Under the pieces are notes generated by a model, which was not told the DNA's origin, searched no databases, and worked only from the letters and a program-made list of their open reading frames with translations. Shown one piece after another: positions 53,154 to 60,919 of a DNA stretch of 64,000 nucleotides. The stretch lies in NCBI RefSeq assembly GCF_013377785.1, contig NZ_JABXWT010000013.1, forward strand, positions 56,022-120,021, read 5' to 3'. Every line of letters begins with the position of its first letter. Within the stretch, counting starts at the first letter, position 1. A program made the position numbers and the translations under genes. The stretch is from Ruegeria haliotis (GTDB lineage: Bacteria; Pseudomonadota; Alphaproteobacteria; Rhodobacterales; Rhodobacteraceae).

Positions 53154-53774
53154 TCAGTTTTTGACCTGATATTCCTCGGGCACGTAAAAGGTATAATCGC
53201 GATCAGCGACAGCCTCATGGCAAACATGGCAATAGGCGACCGCCGACGCGCGAAAGCCCGTCGTGTCACCAAACAACGACCCGTCCGGCATGACCATGAT
53301 GTAACGCCAGTCCGCGGTCTCGGGGCTGGCACCTGCGGATAACTTCTGCATCACGAACAAGGCGCCGGGATAAATCTTGCCCTCATCGGTGACGGTCATG
53401 CTGTCCTTGGCCAAAACCGAACCCATCGGCAACACCTCACCCTCTTGCAGGGTTGCGTAGTTATGCGCCATGCGATTGGCATAGCTGTTCACATAGCGCT
53501 GACCATGGGTCGCAGAGATATAGGGCGCATCATTGAACAGCGGCCAGCTTTGATAGTTCAGGATAATGTCCAACTGCGCCGTGCCATAACCACGCGCCAT
53601 GCGCCGGGTCAGCGCCTGGTAGTGCTGTTGTGCCTCGTCCTTGGACAGATCAGCCGGGTTTTCAATGGCCAGATGCGCATCCTGATCGTCAGCCAAAGCC
53701 ATGCCACCAATAGCCAAAAGCCCAAACGCAATCGCCATTGCATTTCGGATTTTCTGCTGAAAGTTCATACTCAT
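53154..53774 (-). CDS. Cytochrome P460 family c-type heme protein
   Basis: A 206-residue exported protein with a signal peptide (IRNAMAIAFGLLAIGGMALA) and a single heme-binding motif YCHVCHEA (CxxCH) near the C-terminus, with a preceding TADWRYIMVMPDGSLFGD segment typical of the P460 fold. Family members oxidise hydroxylamine or bind NO; others work in detoxification. No hydroxylamine metabolism genes are near, so NO or stress handling is as likely. ATG 53774 has an AGGTGG element upstream; ATG 53768 is an alternative. Convergent with the U32 gene, four bases apart. Confidence 0.85.
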   Translation of the reverse strand: MSMNFQQKIRNAMAIAFGLLAIGGMALADDQDAHLAIENPADLSKDEAQQHYQALTRRMARGYGTAQLDIILNYQSWPLFNDAPYISATHGQRYVNSYANRMAHNYATLQEGEVLPMGSVLAKDSMTVTDEGKIYPGALFVMQKLSAGASPETADWRYIMVMPDGSLFGDTTGFRASAVAYCHVCHEAVADRDYTFYVPEEYQVKN

Positions 53775-54100
53775 AATGCTGACCCACCTGAAAATCGTTC
53801 GCCTAAGCGCCGCATACCGGGGCGAGAATAATAATAGCGGCCGTAAAATAACTTGCCAGAACTGACCCGGTAATCTCACTGCCTTGTGCATAAAATTGAG
53901 AGTCCGCACCCGGGGCCAGACAGGTCAAAACATAGCAAATCGAGCATGTAAAATACAGCGGTTGAAACATTAATAATGCGACCACAACCATAGCGATTCA
54001 GAAAAGAAATTAAATCGCCAGCCTTCAACGCGCTTTCCGGTCCTCGGGCATTGAAAGTCAGTGACGTTTCTTGAAACTCAAAATTGCCAGATCGGTCGGG
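53775..54100. other. AT-richer intergenic region with one small candidate ORF
   Basis: This 326-bp stretch between the P460 and rlmN starts/ends is visibly richer in A and T than its surroundings. It holds the 62-codon hydrophobic frame listed separately (53803-53991) and no clear tRNA, hairpin with T run or repeat that I can see. Confidence 0.5.
53803..53991 (-). CDS. Candidate small hydrophobic protein upstream of cytochrome P460
   Basis: A 62-residue frame with two hydrophobic stretches (VVVALLMFQPLYFTCSICYV and ASYFTAAIIILAPVCG) and four cysteines. It ends 28 bp before the P460 ATG on the same strand, so cotranscription is possible. Against it: no ribosome binding site is visible before ATG 53991 and third codon positions are AT-rich, unlike the neighbours. 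It could be a real small membrane protein or a chance frame. Confidence 0.28.
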   Translation of the reverse strand: MVVVALLMFQPLYFTCSICYVLTCLAPGADSQFYAQGSEITGSVLASYFTAAIIILAPVCGA

Positions 54101-55288
54101 CTAGCCGTTCATTCCCGCCTCGGCCTCGATCTGCTTGCGCGATTTGCGGGCGCGTTCGGTGGCTGATTTCAGTTGACCGCACGCCGCCATGATATCCTCA
54201 CCCCGCGTTTTGCGAATGGGTGACGCATACCCGGCCTGATGGATGATATCCGCAAAGGCCCGGATTCGATTGTTCGAGCTGCGCTTGTACGGCGCGCCGG
54301 GCCATTCGTTGAACGGGATCAGGTTGATCTTGGCCGGAATCTTGTGACGTTTGATATGGTCGATCAGACGATGCGCATCTTCGTCACTGTCATTCACCCC
54401 ATTCAACATCACATACTCAAAGGTGATCCGCTCGGAATTTGATACCTTGGGATAGCTGGCCAACGCCTGAAGCAATTCTTCGATGTTCCAGCGTTTGTTG
54501 ATCGGCACCAAAAAGTCGCGGGTCTCGTCTGTGGTTGCGTGGAACGAGATTGCCAGTAGGCAGCCGATTTCCTGTGCCGTACGGGCAATTTCGGGCACAA
54601 CGCCCGAAGTGGACAGCGTGATGCGACGGCGTGACAGGGAAATCCCTTCGGGGTCCATCGCGATCTTCATCGCGTCACGGACATTTTCAAAGTTGTACAA
54701 CGGCTCGCCCATGCCCATCAGAACGATGTTCGACAACAGGCGGGTGTCATCCTTGCGCGTGCCCGGTACAGGCCATTCGTCAAGATCGTCGCGTGCCATC
54801 ATCACCTGACCGACGATTTCCGCAGCCGTCAGATTACGCACCAGCTTTTGCGTGCCGGTGTGACAGAACGAACAGGTCAGCGTGCACCCGACCTGAGACG
54901 AAATGCACAGCGTGCCCCGGTCATCCTCGGGGATGTAGACAACCTCGACCTCATGTCCGCCGGCAATGCGGACCAGATACTTGCGGGTTCCGTCCTCGGA
55001 GATCTGACGGGTTACGACTTCGGGGATTTCAACGACAAAATTCTCAGCCAGCTGGGCGCGATAGGCTTTGGCCAGATTGGTCATCTCGGCAAAGTCGCGC
55101 ACGCCCCATTGATAGATCCACTGCCATATCTGGCCGGTCCGCATCTTGGCCTGTTTTTCTGGCGTGCCATGTTCGATCAGCACTTCGCGCAGACGGTCGC
55201 GGGTCAGACCGACGAGGTTGATTTTCCCCTCGGGCAGTTTCCGGGGGATTGTCATGACATCCTGGGTGATCGGCGCTTTGGCTGACAT
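54101..55288 (-). CDS. rlmN: 23S rRNA A2503 / tRNA A37 C2-methyltransferase
   Basis: RlmN is a radical-SAM enzyme that methylates C2 of A2503 in 23S rRNA and A37 in some tRNAs. The motif [11 protein letters not shown] (CxxxCxxC, 4Fe-4S) is at about residues 138-146; other features are [53 protein letters not shown] and [14 protein letters not shown], with the catalytic C-terminal cysteine in [12 protein letters not shown]. Length 395 is normal. The ATG at 55288 starts a long N-terminus usual for alphaproteobacteria. Confidence 0.95.
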   Translation of the reverse strand: MSAKAPITQDVMTIPRKLPEGKINLVGLTRDRLREVLIEHGTPEKQAKMRTGQIWQWIYQWGVRDFAEMTNLAKAYRAQLAENFVVEIPEVVTRQISEDGTRKYLVRIAGGHEVEVVYIPEDDRGTLCISSQVGCTLTCSFCHTGTQKLVRNLTAAEIVGQVMMARDDLDEWPVPGTRKDDTRLLSNIVLMGMGEPLYNFENVRDAMKIAMDPEGISLSRRRITLSTSGVVPEIARTAQEIGCLLAISFHATTDETRDFLVPINKRWNIEELLQALASYPKVSNSERITFEYVMLNGVNDSDEDAHRLIDHIKRHKIPAKINLIPFNEWPGAPYKRSSNNRIRAFADIIHQAGYASPIRKTRGEDIMAACGQLKSATERARKSRKQIEAEAGMNG

Positions 55289-55366
55289 TGGTTTTTCTCA
55301 GAGATTCCGGGTTGGGATGCGCCTCTATATAGGAACGCGCGCAAAGATCAAAAGGAATCGTACCAA

Positions 55367-55744
55367 TCAATCTGCAAAGCGCAGCAACTCATCCACACGC
55401 GTACGCCCCAAATTGACCCTGCAGGATGTAATCGCAATACCGGTCCCGGACCCGCCGCCGAACGAGGCGCCGACCGCCGCGCATTGCGCGTCACGGTATC
55501 CAACCCATGCGGTCTGCGCCGCCTCCAGCGCCGGTTGCGCTTCGGTGCGTCCGGTTACACCATCCAGTTCTGCGGCCGTTTGCATGGCAAAACCAAAGCT
55601 CTCTTCCAGCGCGGCATTGACCCGCTCTTCCATCTGCGCAACGCAGGAGCCGATTTCGACCTGTGAACTTGCGCCGGAACATTCCAATGCCGGGTCTGCC
55701 AGTGCAGCCGCTGGAAACAAAAGGATAAGTACTGCCCTGCGCAT
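55367..55744 (-). CDS. LprI / DUF1311 family exported protein
   Basis: A 125-residue protein with a signal peptide (RRAVLILLFPAAALA) and the DUF1311 pattern: ECSGASSQVEIGSCVAQMEE, LDGVTGRTEAQPALEAAQTA, WVGYRDAQCAAVGASFGGGS and a C-terminal CRVNLGRTRVDEL. Four Cys may make two disulfides. Some members inhibit lysozyme (LprI), others have unknown roles at the periplasm. ATG 55744 directly begins the signal peptide; the longer frame is rejected. It lies 78 bp upstream of rlmN in the same direction. Confidence 0.82.
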   Translation of the reverse strand: MRRAVLILLFPAAALADPALECSGASSQVEIGSCVAQMEERVNAALEESFGFAMQTAAELDGVTGRTEAQPALEAAQTAWVGYRDAQCAAVGASFGGGSGTGIAITSCRVNLGRTRVDELLRFAD

Positions 55745-55884
55745 GGTCCGTGTCCCCTGTTGGTGGCGTGACGTGTAACCTTGGCGTAACACAGTTTTAT
55801 CACCGGCCCAATTCAAACCCAGCCGCAACGGCTGCGCCACTGCGGCTGGAACTACGGTTCAACACATTGACCTGAAGGAGTTGG

Positions 55885-56052
55885 CTAGTTCACTGCCGGC
55901 GGAACGTAGCAATCTGCCGCATCCAGTGTCTTGACCGGGTCTTCCGGGCCACATTGTTCGCCAGTGATCGGATAGCTCTCGCTACTTTTTTCACATGCGC
56001 TCAGCACTGCTGCGGATATCAGCAATAAAACGGCAAGAGATTTGTTCAGCAT
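55885..56052 (-). CDS. Small lipoprotein (55 residues)
   Basis: An ATG at 56052 opens a 55-codon frame with AAGGAG nine bases upstream. The product starts MLNKSLAVLLLISAAVLSAC, a complete lipoprotein signal with lipobox LSAC, followed by a short polar part with two more cysteines (GEQCGPED and AADCYVPPA). It should be a lipid-anchored periplasmic protein of unknown role. It was found by reading the minus strand of a gap otherwise without annotated genes; the good ribosome binding site and intact lipobox support it. Confidence 0.65.
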   Translation of the reverse strand: MLNKSLAVLLLISAAVLSACEKSSESYPITGEQCGPEDPVKTLDAADCYVPPAVN

Positions 56053-56183
56053 TTGACTGGCTCCTTCTATACTCCTGAACCGATTAGTTCAGACGCTGAA
56101 GAAAAACGCCTTGATACGGATCAAATGCTCAGGCGGACGTGGCGTAAGGGCGGCATCGCGACAACATGGACGATCCGTCACAA

Positions 56184-56211
56184 CAAAAAAGCCCCGCCTG
56201 ATGACGGGGCT
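56184..56211 (-). terminator. Rho-independent terminator after ialB-like gene
   Basis: On the minus strand AGCCCCG and CGGGGCT (plus 56205-56211 and 56190-56196, 8-nt loop) form a 7-bp stem followed by TTTTTT (56185-56190). It lies 23 bp after the IalB-like stop. Confidence 0.85.
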
Positions 56212-56233
56212 GTGTGTGTCTGGGCGATAACGC

Positions 56234-56767
56234 TTAGTTAGTGCAGCGTTTCTCGGCGTCCTCAATTGCTGCGGTAAAGCCCAGCAATGAGAATGTGTCT
56301 TTGGTTTGCGTCCCACGCTCGGACCTGGCCGTCAGAACGGCTTCGGTGCCCCGCTTCATGGCGGTGACGATCTTGGAATCATCCGCAGCGGTTGCGGGCC
56401 ACGCCCACTCACCTTCGGTGAACAGCTCGAACTCGTTGCCATCAACCGTCAGATTCACGGTTGATCCCGGCGCAAAGGGATAGCCACCAGTGAACGTGAG
56501 CTGCCCTTTGACCTCGGCGTTGGGGCGGTAGAACACGAACAACAGAATGTCACTGCGCCGCACCGACACGACGCGGCCCCCGCGCGTGTTCACGGTTTCC
56601 TTTGGCGCCGACACACTCCAGCATTCGGTGGGATCGTCTTCGACAAAAACGCTCCAATCGGTTTTTGCCGCCACGCGATTGGTGCTTGTCGCCTGTTGAG
56701 CGATTGCAGTTGTGGCCAGCCCCGCCACACACAGGCCCGCGATTACGCGAACAAGCTTTGATCCCAT
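56234..56767 (-). CDS. Invasion-associated-locus-B (IalB) family protein
   Basis: A 177-residue exported protein with a signal peptide (GSKLVRVIAGLCVAGLATTA, cleavage near AIA-QQ) and the IalB pattern: KTDWSVFVEDDPTECWSVSA, SVRRSDILLFVFYRPNAEVK, TFTGGYPFAPGSTVNLTVDG and AMKRGTEAVLTARSERGTQT with two cysteines (ECW and KRC). The family is widespread in non-pathogenic alphaproteobacteria and its name should not be read as virulence. AGGAGG precedes ATG 56767. Divergent from the asparaginase gene. Confidence 0.88.
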   Translation of the reverse strand: MGSKLVRVIAGLCVAGLATTAIAQQATSTNRVAAKTDWSVFVEDDPTECWSVSAPKETVNTRGGRVVSVRRSDILLFVFYRPNAEVKGQLTFTGGYPFAPGSTVNLTVDGNEFELFTEGEWAWPATAADDSKIVTAMKRGTEAVLTARSERGTQTKDTFSLLGFTAAIEDAEKRCTN

Positions 56768-56944
56768 TTGTCCAGCCTCCTAGCTCGACCCATACCTCTG
56801 GTCCATCGAATGTGCTGCGAACTCTGCCGGTTCGTCTGTAACGTTGCGCATCCCGATGATTGCCGACATACACACACTAACGCAGGTTTCGCCACAGGCG
56901 AAAGGGCGATTGGCAGAATTTTGCGCATAAAACCGGAGGTCCCC

Positions 56945-57943
56945 ATGACACAGCCCGTATCGATGACAGAACTATGGCGCGGACCGCTGTTGGAAAGCCT
57001 GCATCTGGGTCATGCGGTCATTTGCGACGACAGCGGCCAGATCGTGCGCAGTTGGGGCGATCCGCAGGCAGTAATCTACCCCCGGTCCTCGGCCAAGATG
57101 ATTCAGGCATTACCTCTGATCTCGTCGGGCGCGGTGGCCAAATTTGGTTTGAACAGCGAGCATCTGGCACTGGCCTGCGCATCGCATAACGGGGCCGCCA
57201 TTCATACGGATCGCGTATCCGCATGGCTGGACCATCTAGGCCTGAACGAACCGGATCTGCGCTGTGGGCCGCAAGAACCGGCTGACATGGCAGCGCGCGA
57301 CGGATTGATTCTGGCTGATGATACGCCTTGCCAGATTCACAACAATTGTTCCGGCAAACACTGCGGATTCCTGACCGTGGCACAGCATATGGGCGCCGGA
57401 CCGGAATATCTTGAGATCGACCATCCTGTTCAACAAGCCTGCCTGACCGCATTGGAAGAGACAACTGGCGAAAGCAGCCCGGCCTACGGGATCGATGGAT
57501 GTTCAGCCCCGAACTTTGCGACGTCTCTGGTTGGGCTGGCACGGTCGATGGCATGGTTCGCCTCGGCTGCCGACCGGTCGGACCGGTCCAGTGATGCGGC
57601 GCAGCAACTAACGGCCGCGATGATCAAGCATCCGGAACTGGTGGCGGGGGAAACCCGCGCCTGTACCGAGCTGATGCGCGCCATGAACGGCCGCGCCGCG
57701 ATCAAAACCGGGGCCGAGGCTGTGTTTGTCGCCATCATCCCGGAAAAACGTATGGGCGTCGCACTGAAGATCACCGATGGCACCACCCGTGCCAGCGAAT
57801 GCGCCATTGCCGCCATTCTGGTCAGCCTTGGGGTGCTGGAGGCCGATCACCCGGCCACCCGCAAATTCATGAACGCAATGCAATACAGCCGCCTTGGCCT
57901 GGAATGCGGTGTCATCCGACCTACGCCGGGATTTCCCGGCTGA
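56945..57943 (+). CDS. ansA: Rhizobium-type L-asparaginase (class 3)
   Basis: A 332-residue asparaginase of the PF06089 family. The catalytic Ser-x-x-Lys pair lies in YPRSSAKMIQALPL, and the zinc-binding residues of the R. etli enzyme match NNCSGKHCGFL and YGIDGCSAPNF (Cys, Lys, Cys). It hydrolyses asparagine to aspartate and ammonia. This family is unrelated to E. coli type I/II enzymes. GGAGGT is eight bases before ATG 56945; the longer frame is rejected. The gene is single and divergent from the IalB-like gene. Confidence 0.9.
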   Translation: MTQPVSMTELWRGPLLESLHLGHAVICDDSGQIVRSWGDPQAVIYPRSSAKMIQALPLISSGAVAKFGLNSEHLALACASHNGAAIHTDRVSAWLDHLGLNEPDLRCGPQEPADMAARDGLILADDTPCQIHNNCSGKHCGFLTVAQHMGAGPEYLEIDHPVQQACLTALEETTGESSPAYGIDGCSAPNFATSLVGLARSMAWFASAADRSDRSSDAAQQLTAAMIKHPELVAGETRACTELMRAMNGRAAIKTGAEAVFVAIIPEKRMGVALKITDGTTRASECAIAAILVSLGVLEADHPATRKFMNAMQYSRLGLECGVIRPTPGFPG

Positions 57944-57948
57944 GGCGA

Positions 57949-58269
57949 TTACATCTCGATTTCGTGTACCTCGGCCACCTCGACCGATCCCGAACCGTTC
58001 ACGACCATCGGACATCCTTTGGCCATCTCGGTCGCCGCGTCCATGCTGGCGGCCTTGACGACGGTAAAGCCCGAGACCGGGTTGGCGCCGCCATTGTCCG
58101 CAACGCCGCCCTTGCTGACGGTGTAGGATTGGCCAACCGGATTGCCGGGGATGTCGAGCGCATCACCTATGCCCTGAAACCACGCGCCCCAAGCGGCCAT
58201 GGTCGCTTCAACTTCGGCGGGATCGGATGGCGTGGTTCCACCGTGATAGACAAACAGATATTGAGGCAT
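57949..58269 (-). CDS. YCII-related domain protein
   Basis: A 106-residue protein that starts MPQYLFVYHGGTTPSDPAEV and contains AAWGAWFQGIGDALDIPGNP and GFTVVKAASMDAATEMAKGC, the ferredoxin-like alpha+beta layout of YCII-related (DGPF) proteins. These are often fused to or encoded beside ECF sigma factors or ArsR-SRPBCC pairs. Active-site His/Asp motifs are not obvious. It is the last gene of an ArsR - SRPBCC - YCII set, 22 bp after the SRPBCC stop. Function unknown. Confidence 0.82.
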   Translation of the reverse strand: MPQYLFVYHGGTTPSDPAEVEATMAAWGAWFQGIGDALDIPGNPVGQSYTVSKGGVADNGGANPVSGFTVVKAASMDAATEMAKGCPMVVNGSGSVEVAEVHEIEM

Positions 58270-58291
58270 TTCAATTCTCCCTGTTGAAAAA

Positions 58292-58720
58292 CTATGTGCA
58301 GCACGTTCCGAGTTTGCGCAGCGATGATGTCCAACCTTGTTCGTGGTTTGCCGCTGCGTCTGCGTCCGCCAGCTCTCGGTGATCCAGAACCAAACGCGCG
58401 CCGTTTTCTGTCGCGGTGACGGAAAATGTCACGTGGCTTTCGGCCCCGCGCTGATCCTGATCGTCATGCCAGGCCCAGGTGAAGCCGACAGACTTGGGCG
58501 GATCGACATGGGTGACATGACCAGACACCTTGAACCTCTGACCTTCACCATTTTCCATAGTCGAATACCACGGCCCCAAGCGCGAAAAATCCAGATCATG
58601 CTCGGACACATGCACGCCCTCCGGCCCCCACCATTGCAGTAGCTTGGTGCCATCGCTAACCCAGGCAAACAGGGCCTCGGGGCTGACGGGATAGTCCCGC
58701 TCCAATCTCAGGTCGGCCAT
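58292..58720 (-). CDS. SRPBCC (AHSA1-like) domain protein
   Basis: A 142-residue START/Bet-v1-like protein of the AHSA1 (activator of Hsp90 ATPase homologue) group: LERDYPVSPEALFAWVSDGT, LLQWWGPEGVHVSEHDLDFS, GHVTHVDPPKSVGFTWAW and VTFSVTATENGARLVLDHRE. They bind small hydrophobic ligands or act in stress responses. ATG 58720 has GGGAG upstream and overlaps the arsR end by 13 nt, so the two are coupled. Such ArsR-AHSA1 pairs are common and the regulator probably controls this gene. Confidence 0.88.
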   Translation of the reverse strand: MADLRLERDYPVSPEALFAWVSDGTKLLQWWGPEGVHVSEHDLDFSRLGPWYSTMENGEGQRFKVSGHVTHVDPPKSVGFTWAWHDDQDQRGAESHVTFSVTATENGARLVLDHRELADADAAANHEQGWTSSLRKLGTCCT

Positions 58721-59043
58721 GAATTCTCCCTTTCCAGTATATCGCCCAAACGGTCGAGGCTGCTCTCCCAAAACTGCCGTTTTGAAATCGTCCACTCGGC
58801 AATCGCGCGCAGGCCTTCAGGCTGAACGGAATACATACGCTGCGTTCCCTGCACCCGCTGTTGGATCAGCCCAGCTTCACGCAGAACTTTCAGATGACGC
58901 GAGATCGCCGCGCCGGACATGCCCTTGCCGTCAATCAGCTCTCCAGCGGGCAATTCACCGTTCTCCATCAGTTGCTCGACAATCGAGAACCGGGTGGAAT
59001 CGGACAGAGCGGAAAATGCGGTCAGAAGCGTGTTCATGACCAT
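58708..59043 (-). CDS. ArsR/SmtB-family transcriptional regulator
   Basis: A 111-residue winged-helix repressor with AFSALSDSTRFSIVEQLMEN, MSGAAISRHLKVLREAGLIQ (recognition helix) and RMYSVQPEGLRAIAEW. No metal-binding cysteines (CxC) are visible, so it is likely a non-metal sensor of the ArsR group that controls SRPBCC partners. ATG 59043 or 59037 is possible. A near-perfect palindrome lies directly upstream and is probably its operator. Confidence 0.9.
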   Translation of the reverse strand: MVMNTLLTAFSALSDSTRFSIVEQLMENGELPAGELIDGKGMSGAAISRHLKVLREAGLIQQRVQGTQRMYSVQPEGLRAIAEWTISKRQFWESSLDRLGDILERENSWPT

Positions 59044-59047
59044 ATAA

Positions 59048-59063
59048 TTAACACATGCGTTAA
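59048..59063. promoter_or_regulatory. Near-palindromic operator upstream of arsR-like gene
   Basis: TTAACACATGCGTTAA is a 16-bp inverted repeat with one mismatched pair (TTAAC/GTTAA arms about CATG). It starts four bases before the regulator ATG. ArsR-family operators are typically such AT-rich palindromes overlapping the promoter. Confidence 0.55.
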
Positions 59064-59091
59064 ATAAAGGAAAGCCCGTCGTTCTCAGCCG

Positions 59092-59970
59092 TCAAGTGAC
59101 GGCAAATTCCTCTCGGGCATAGCCCTGCAAATACAACAAGGCCGTCAGATCCCCATGGTTGACCCGCACGTCGCATTGCGCGGCAACCGACGGTTTGGCG
59201 TGTAGCGCTACCCCTGTTCCGGCGCGACCCAGCATGCCCAGATCATTGGCGCCATCCCCAACGGCGATCACGTCGGCCTCGGACAGACCCAGATGTGTCG
59301 TAATACGTTCAAGCGATTCAACCTTGGCTTGACGTCCAAGGATTGGCCGCTGCACGTCCCCGGTCAGCTTGCCATTCTCCGTCAGCAAGGTGTTGGCCCG
59401 GTTCTCATCAAACCCCAGCAGATCAGCCACCCGCGCGGTAAAAGCCGTAAACCCGCCCGACACAAGCGCCGCGTACCCACCGGCCGCCCGCATCGTGGCA
59501 ACCAGTTCGCGCCCACCGGGCATCAGGGTGATCCGCGTGCTCAACACCTTATCGATCACGGTCGCGTCCAGACCTTTCAACAGACCAACCCGCTCAATCA
59601 ACGCGCCCTCGAAATCCAACTCACCGTTCATTGCCCGCGCAGTGATATCCTTGACCCGATTGCCCACGCCGGCCTCATCGGCCAGTTCGTCAATGCACTC
59701 CTGTTGGATCATGGTGCTGTCCATATCCGCCAGCAGCATCTTTTTGCGCCGCCCGTCAGTAGGTTGCACAACCAGATCCACACCCATCTGCTGCAGGTCC
59801 GCCCAGACATCCCAACAATTGTCAGGCGTATCCGATAGCGAAAATTCGGCAGCCACATCCGGATTCAGCCAGACAATATCCTCACCAACCCAAGCATTGC
59901 GCAGCGACTCGATCAGAGCGTGATCCAGCGATGGCGCGGCGGGGTTGGTCAGCAAAGTGGCAACGTACAT
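59092..59970 (-). CDS. serB: Phosphoserine phosphatase
   Basis: SerB removes phosphate from L-phosphoserine, the last step of serine synthesis. The 292-residue protein has an N-terminal ACT-like region and a HAD domain: LADMDSTMIQQECIDELADE (DxDxT nucleophile), ALVSGGFTAFTARVADLLGF and DVIAVGDGANDLGMLGRAG. ATG 59970 with CCGGAG in front is chosen. It lies in the same direction as serA and serC but is separated by the phosphatase at 60076; the full pathway is thus in about 4.7 kb. Confidence 0.94.
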   Translation of the reverse strand: MYVATLLTNPAAPSLDHALIESLRNAWVGEDIVWLNPDVAAEFSLSDTPDNCWDVWADLQQMGVDLVVQPTDGRRKKMLLADMDSTMIQQECIDELADEAGVGNRVKDITARAMNGELDFEGALIERVGLLKGLDATVIDKVLSTRITLMPGGRELVATMRAAGGYAALVSGGFTAFTARVADLLGFDENRANTLLTENGKLTGDVQRPILGRQAKVESLERITTHLGLSEADVIAVGDGANDLGMLGRAGTGVALHAKPSVAAQCDVRVNHGDLTALLYLQGYAREEFAVT

Positions 59971-60075
59971 GGTCGATCTCCGGTAAACTAATCTGCGCAT
60001 CTTGCAGGCGTGGCGTTCTCGCCAGAAATGGATTGCATCTGACGCATGCAAGCATGGTTTTACGTCAGCCTGAAC

Positions 60076-60804
60076 TCAAGGCTTCAACGGGACCCGCCCC
60101 TCTTCAGTCAACAGCCAGCAAGAGCGGCCTTCGAAAACTGCAGGGACCAGCGGGCGCCCGACTCCGGCGCCCCCATCCAGATTGACGCGGTTTTCAAAAT
60201 GCCCGGCCTGCCGGACAGGAGTGTGCCCATGCACCACCAGCCAGGGATGCGGGCGCGGATCGTCGAGGAATTCACCGCGTATCCAAATCAGGTCTTCCTC
60301 GACCTGATCAACCAGCGGCACGCCGGGTCGGATACCTGCGTGGACAAACAGCAACTCACCCTCCTGATAGTGCGTAACGAGACCACTCAGAAAGGCGACA
60401 TGGTCTGTTGGAACTGCGGCCCTTGCACGTTCGAGGATCAGATAGATGCGCTCCTCGGCACTGTATTTGATACCGTAGGAGGCCAGCGTTTCGGACCCGC
60501 CGAGGCGGTCATGCAACCAGTGTTCCGCGACCCGCAACCGTGCCTCGGCAACGGATCCATCCCGCATAAACCTGGCGAACATCCGGTCATGATTGCCCAA
60601 CAGAAAGACCCAGTTCCGCCCCTCTTGCTGCCCTTTGACCAAAAGGTCGATCACGCCCCGACAATTTGGCCCACGATCAACATAATCACCCAGAAAAACA
60701 ATCCGAGCGTCCGGACCACCGTCCGCCTCAATCCGCTGCAAGGCGGTGACCAACATGTCCCTCTGGCCATGAATATCACCAACAGCATAAACAGACGCGG
60801 TCAT
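60076..60804 (-). CDS. PPP-type metallophosphoesterase (serine/threonine phosphatase-like)
   Basis: A 242-residue calcineurin-like phosphatase with the signature metal motifs: VYAVGDIHGQRD (GDxHG), IVFLGDYVDRGPN (GDxxDRG), FLLGNHDRMF (GNHD) and a C-terminal LVVHGHTPVRQAGHF. These fit the PPP group of small bacterial phosphatases (PrpA/ApaH-like). Substrate may be phosphoproteins, dinucleoside polyphosphates or phosphoserine; none is proven. It lies between serB and serA on the same strand, so a link with phosphoserine is possible but only inference. Confidence 0.9.
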   Translation of the reverse strand: MTASVYAVGDIHGQRDMLVTALQRIEADGGPDARIVFLGDYVDRGPNCRGVIDLLVKGQQEGRNWVFLLGNHDRMFARFMRDGSVAEARLRVAEHWLHDRLGGSETLASYGIKYSAEERIYLILERARAAVPTDHVAFLSGLVTHYQEGELLFVHAGIRPGVPLVDQVEEDLIWIRGEFLDDPRPHPWLVVHGHTPVRQAGHFENRVNLDGGAGVGRPLVPAVFEGRSCWLLTEEGRVPLKP

Positions 60805-60864
60805 GAACGAACCTCAGGCAAAATGAGTCCTCTGTTTTTGGCGGGCAACCCTGTTTCGGGATAG

Positions 60865-60894
60865 AAAAGACCCGGACGTTTTGCAGCCCGGGTC
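60865..60894 (-). terminator. Rho-independent terminator after serA
   Basis: On the minus strand GACCCGG and CCGGGTC (plus 60888-60894 and 60869-60875) form a 7-bp stem with a 12-nt loop, followed by TTTT (60865-60868). It lies 26 bp after the serA stop. Confidence 0.8.
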
Positions 60895-60919
60895 CTGAGC
60901 TATCTCTCAACAGCGCCGG

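Noticed and set aside
56053..56241. A 62-codon plus-strand frame over the lipoprotein promoter
   Set aside because: It runs through the ialB terminator hairpin and has no ribosome binding site.
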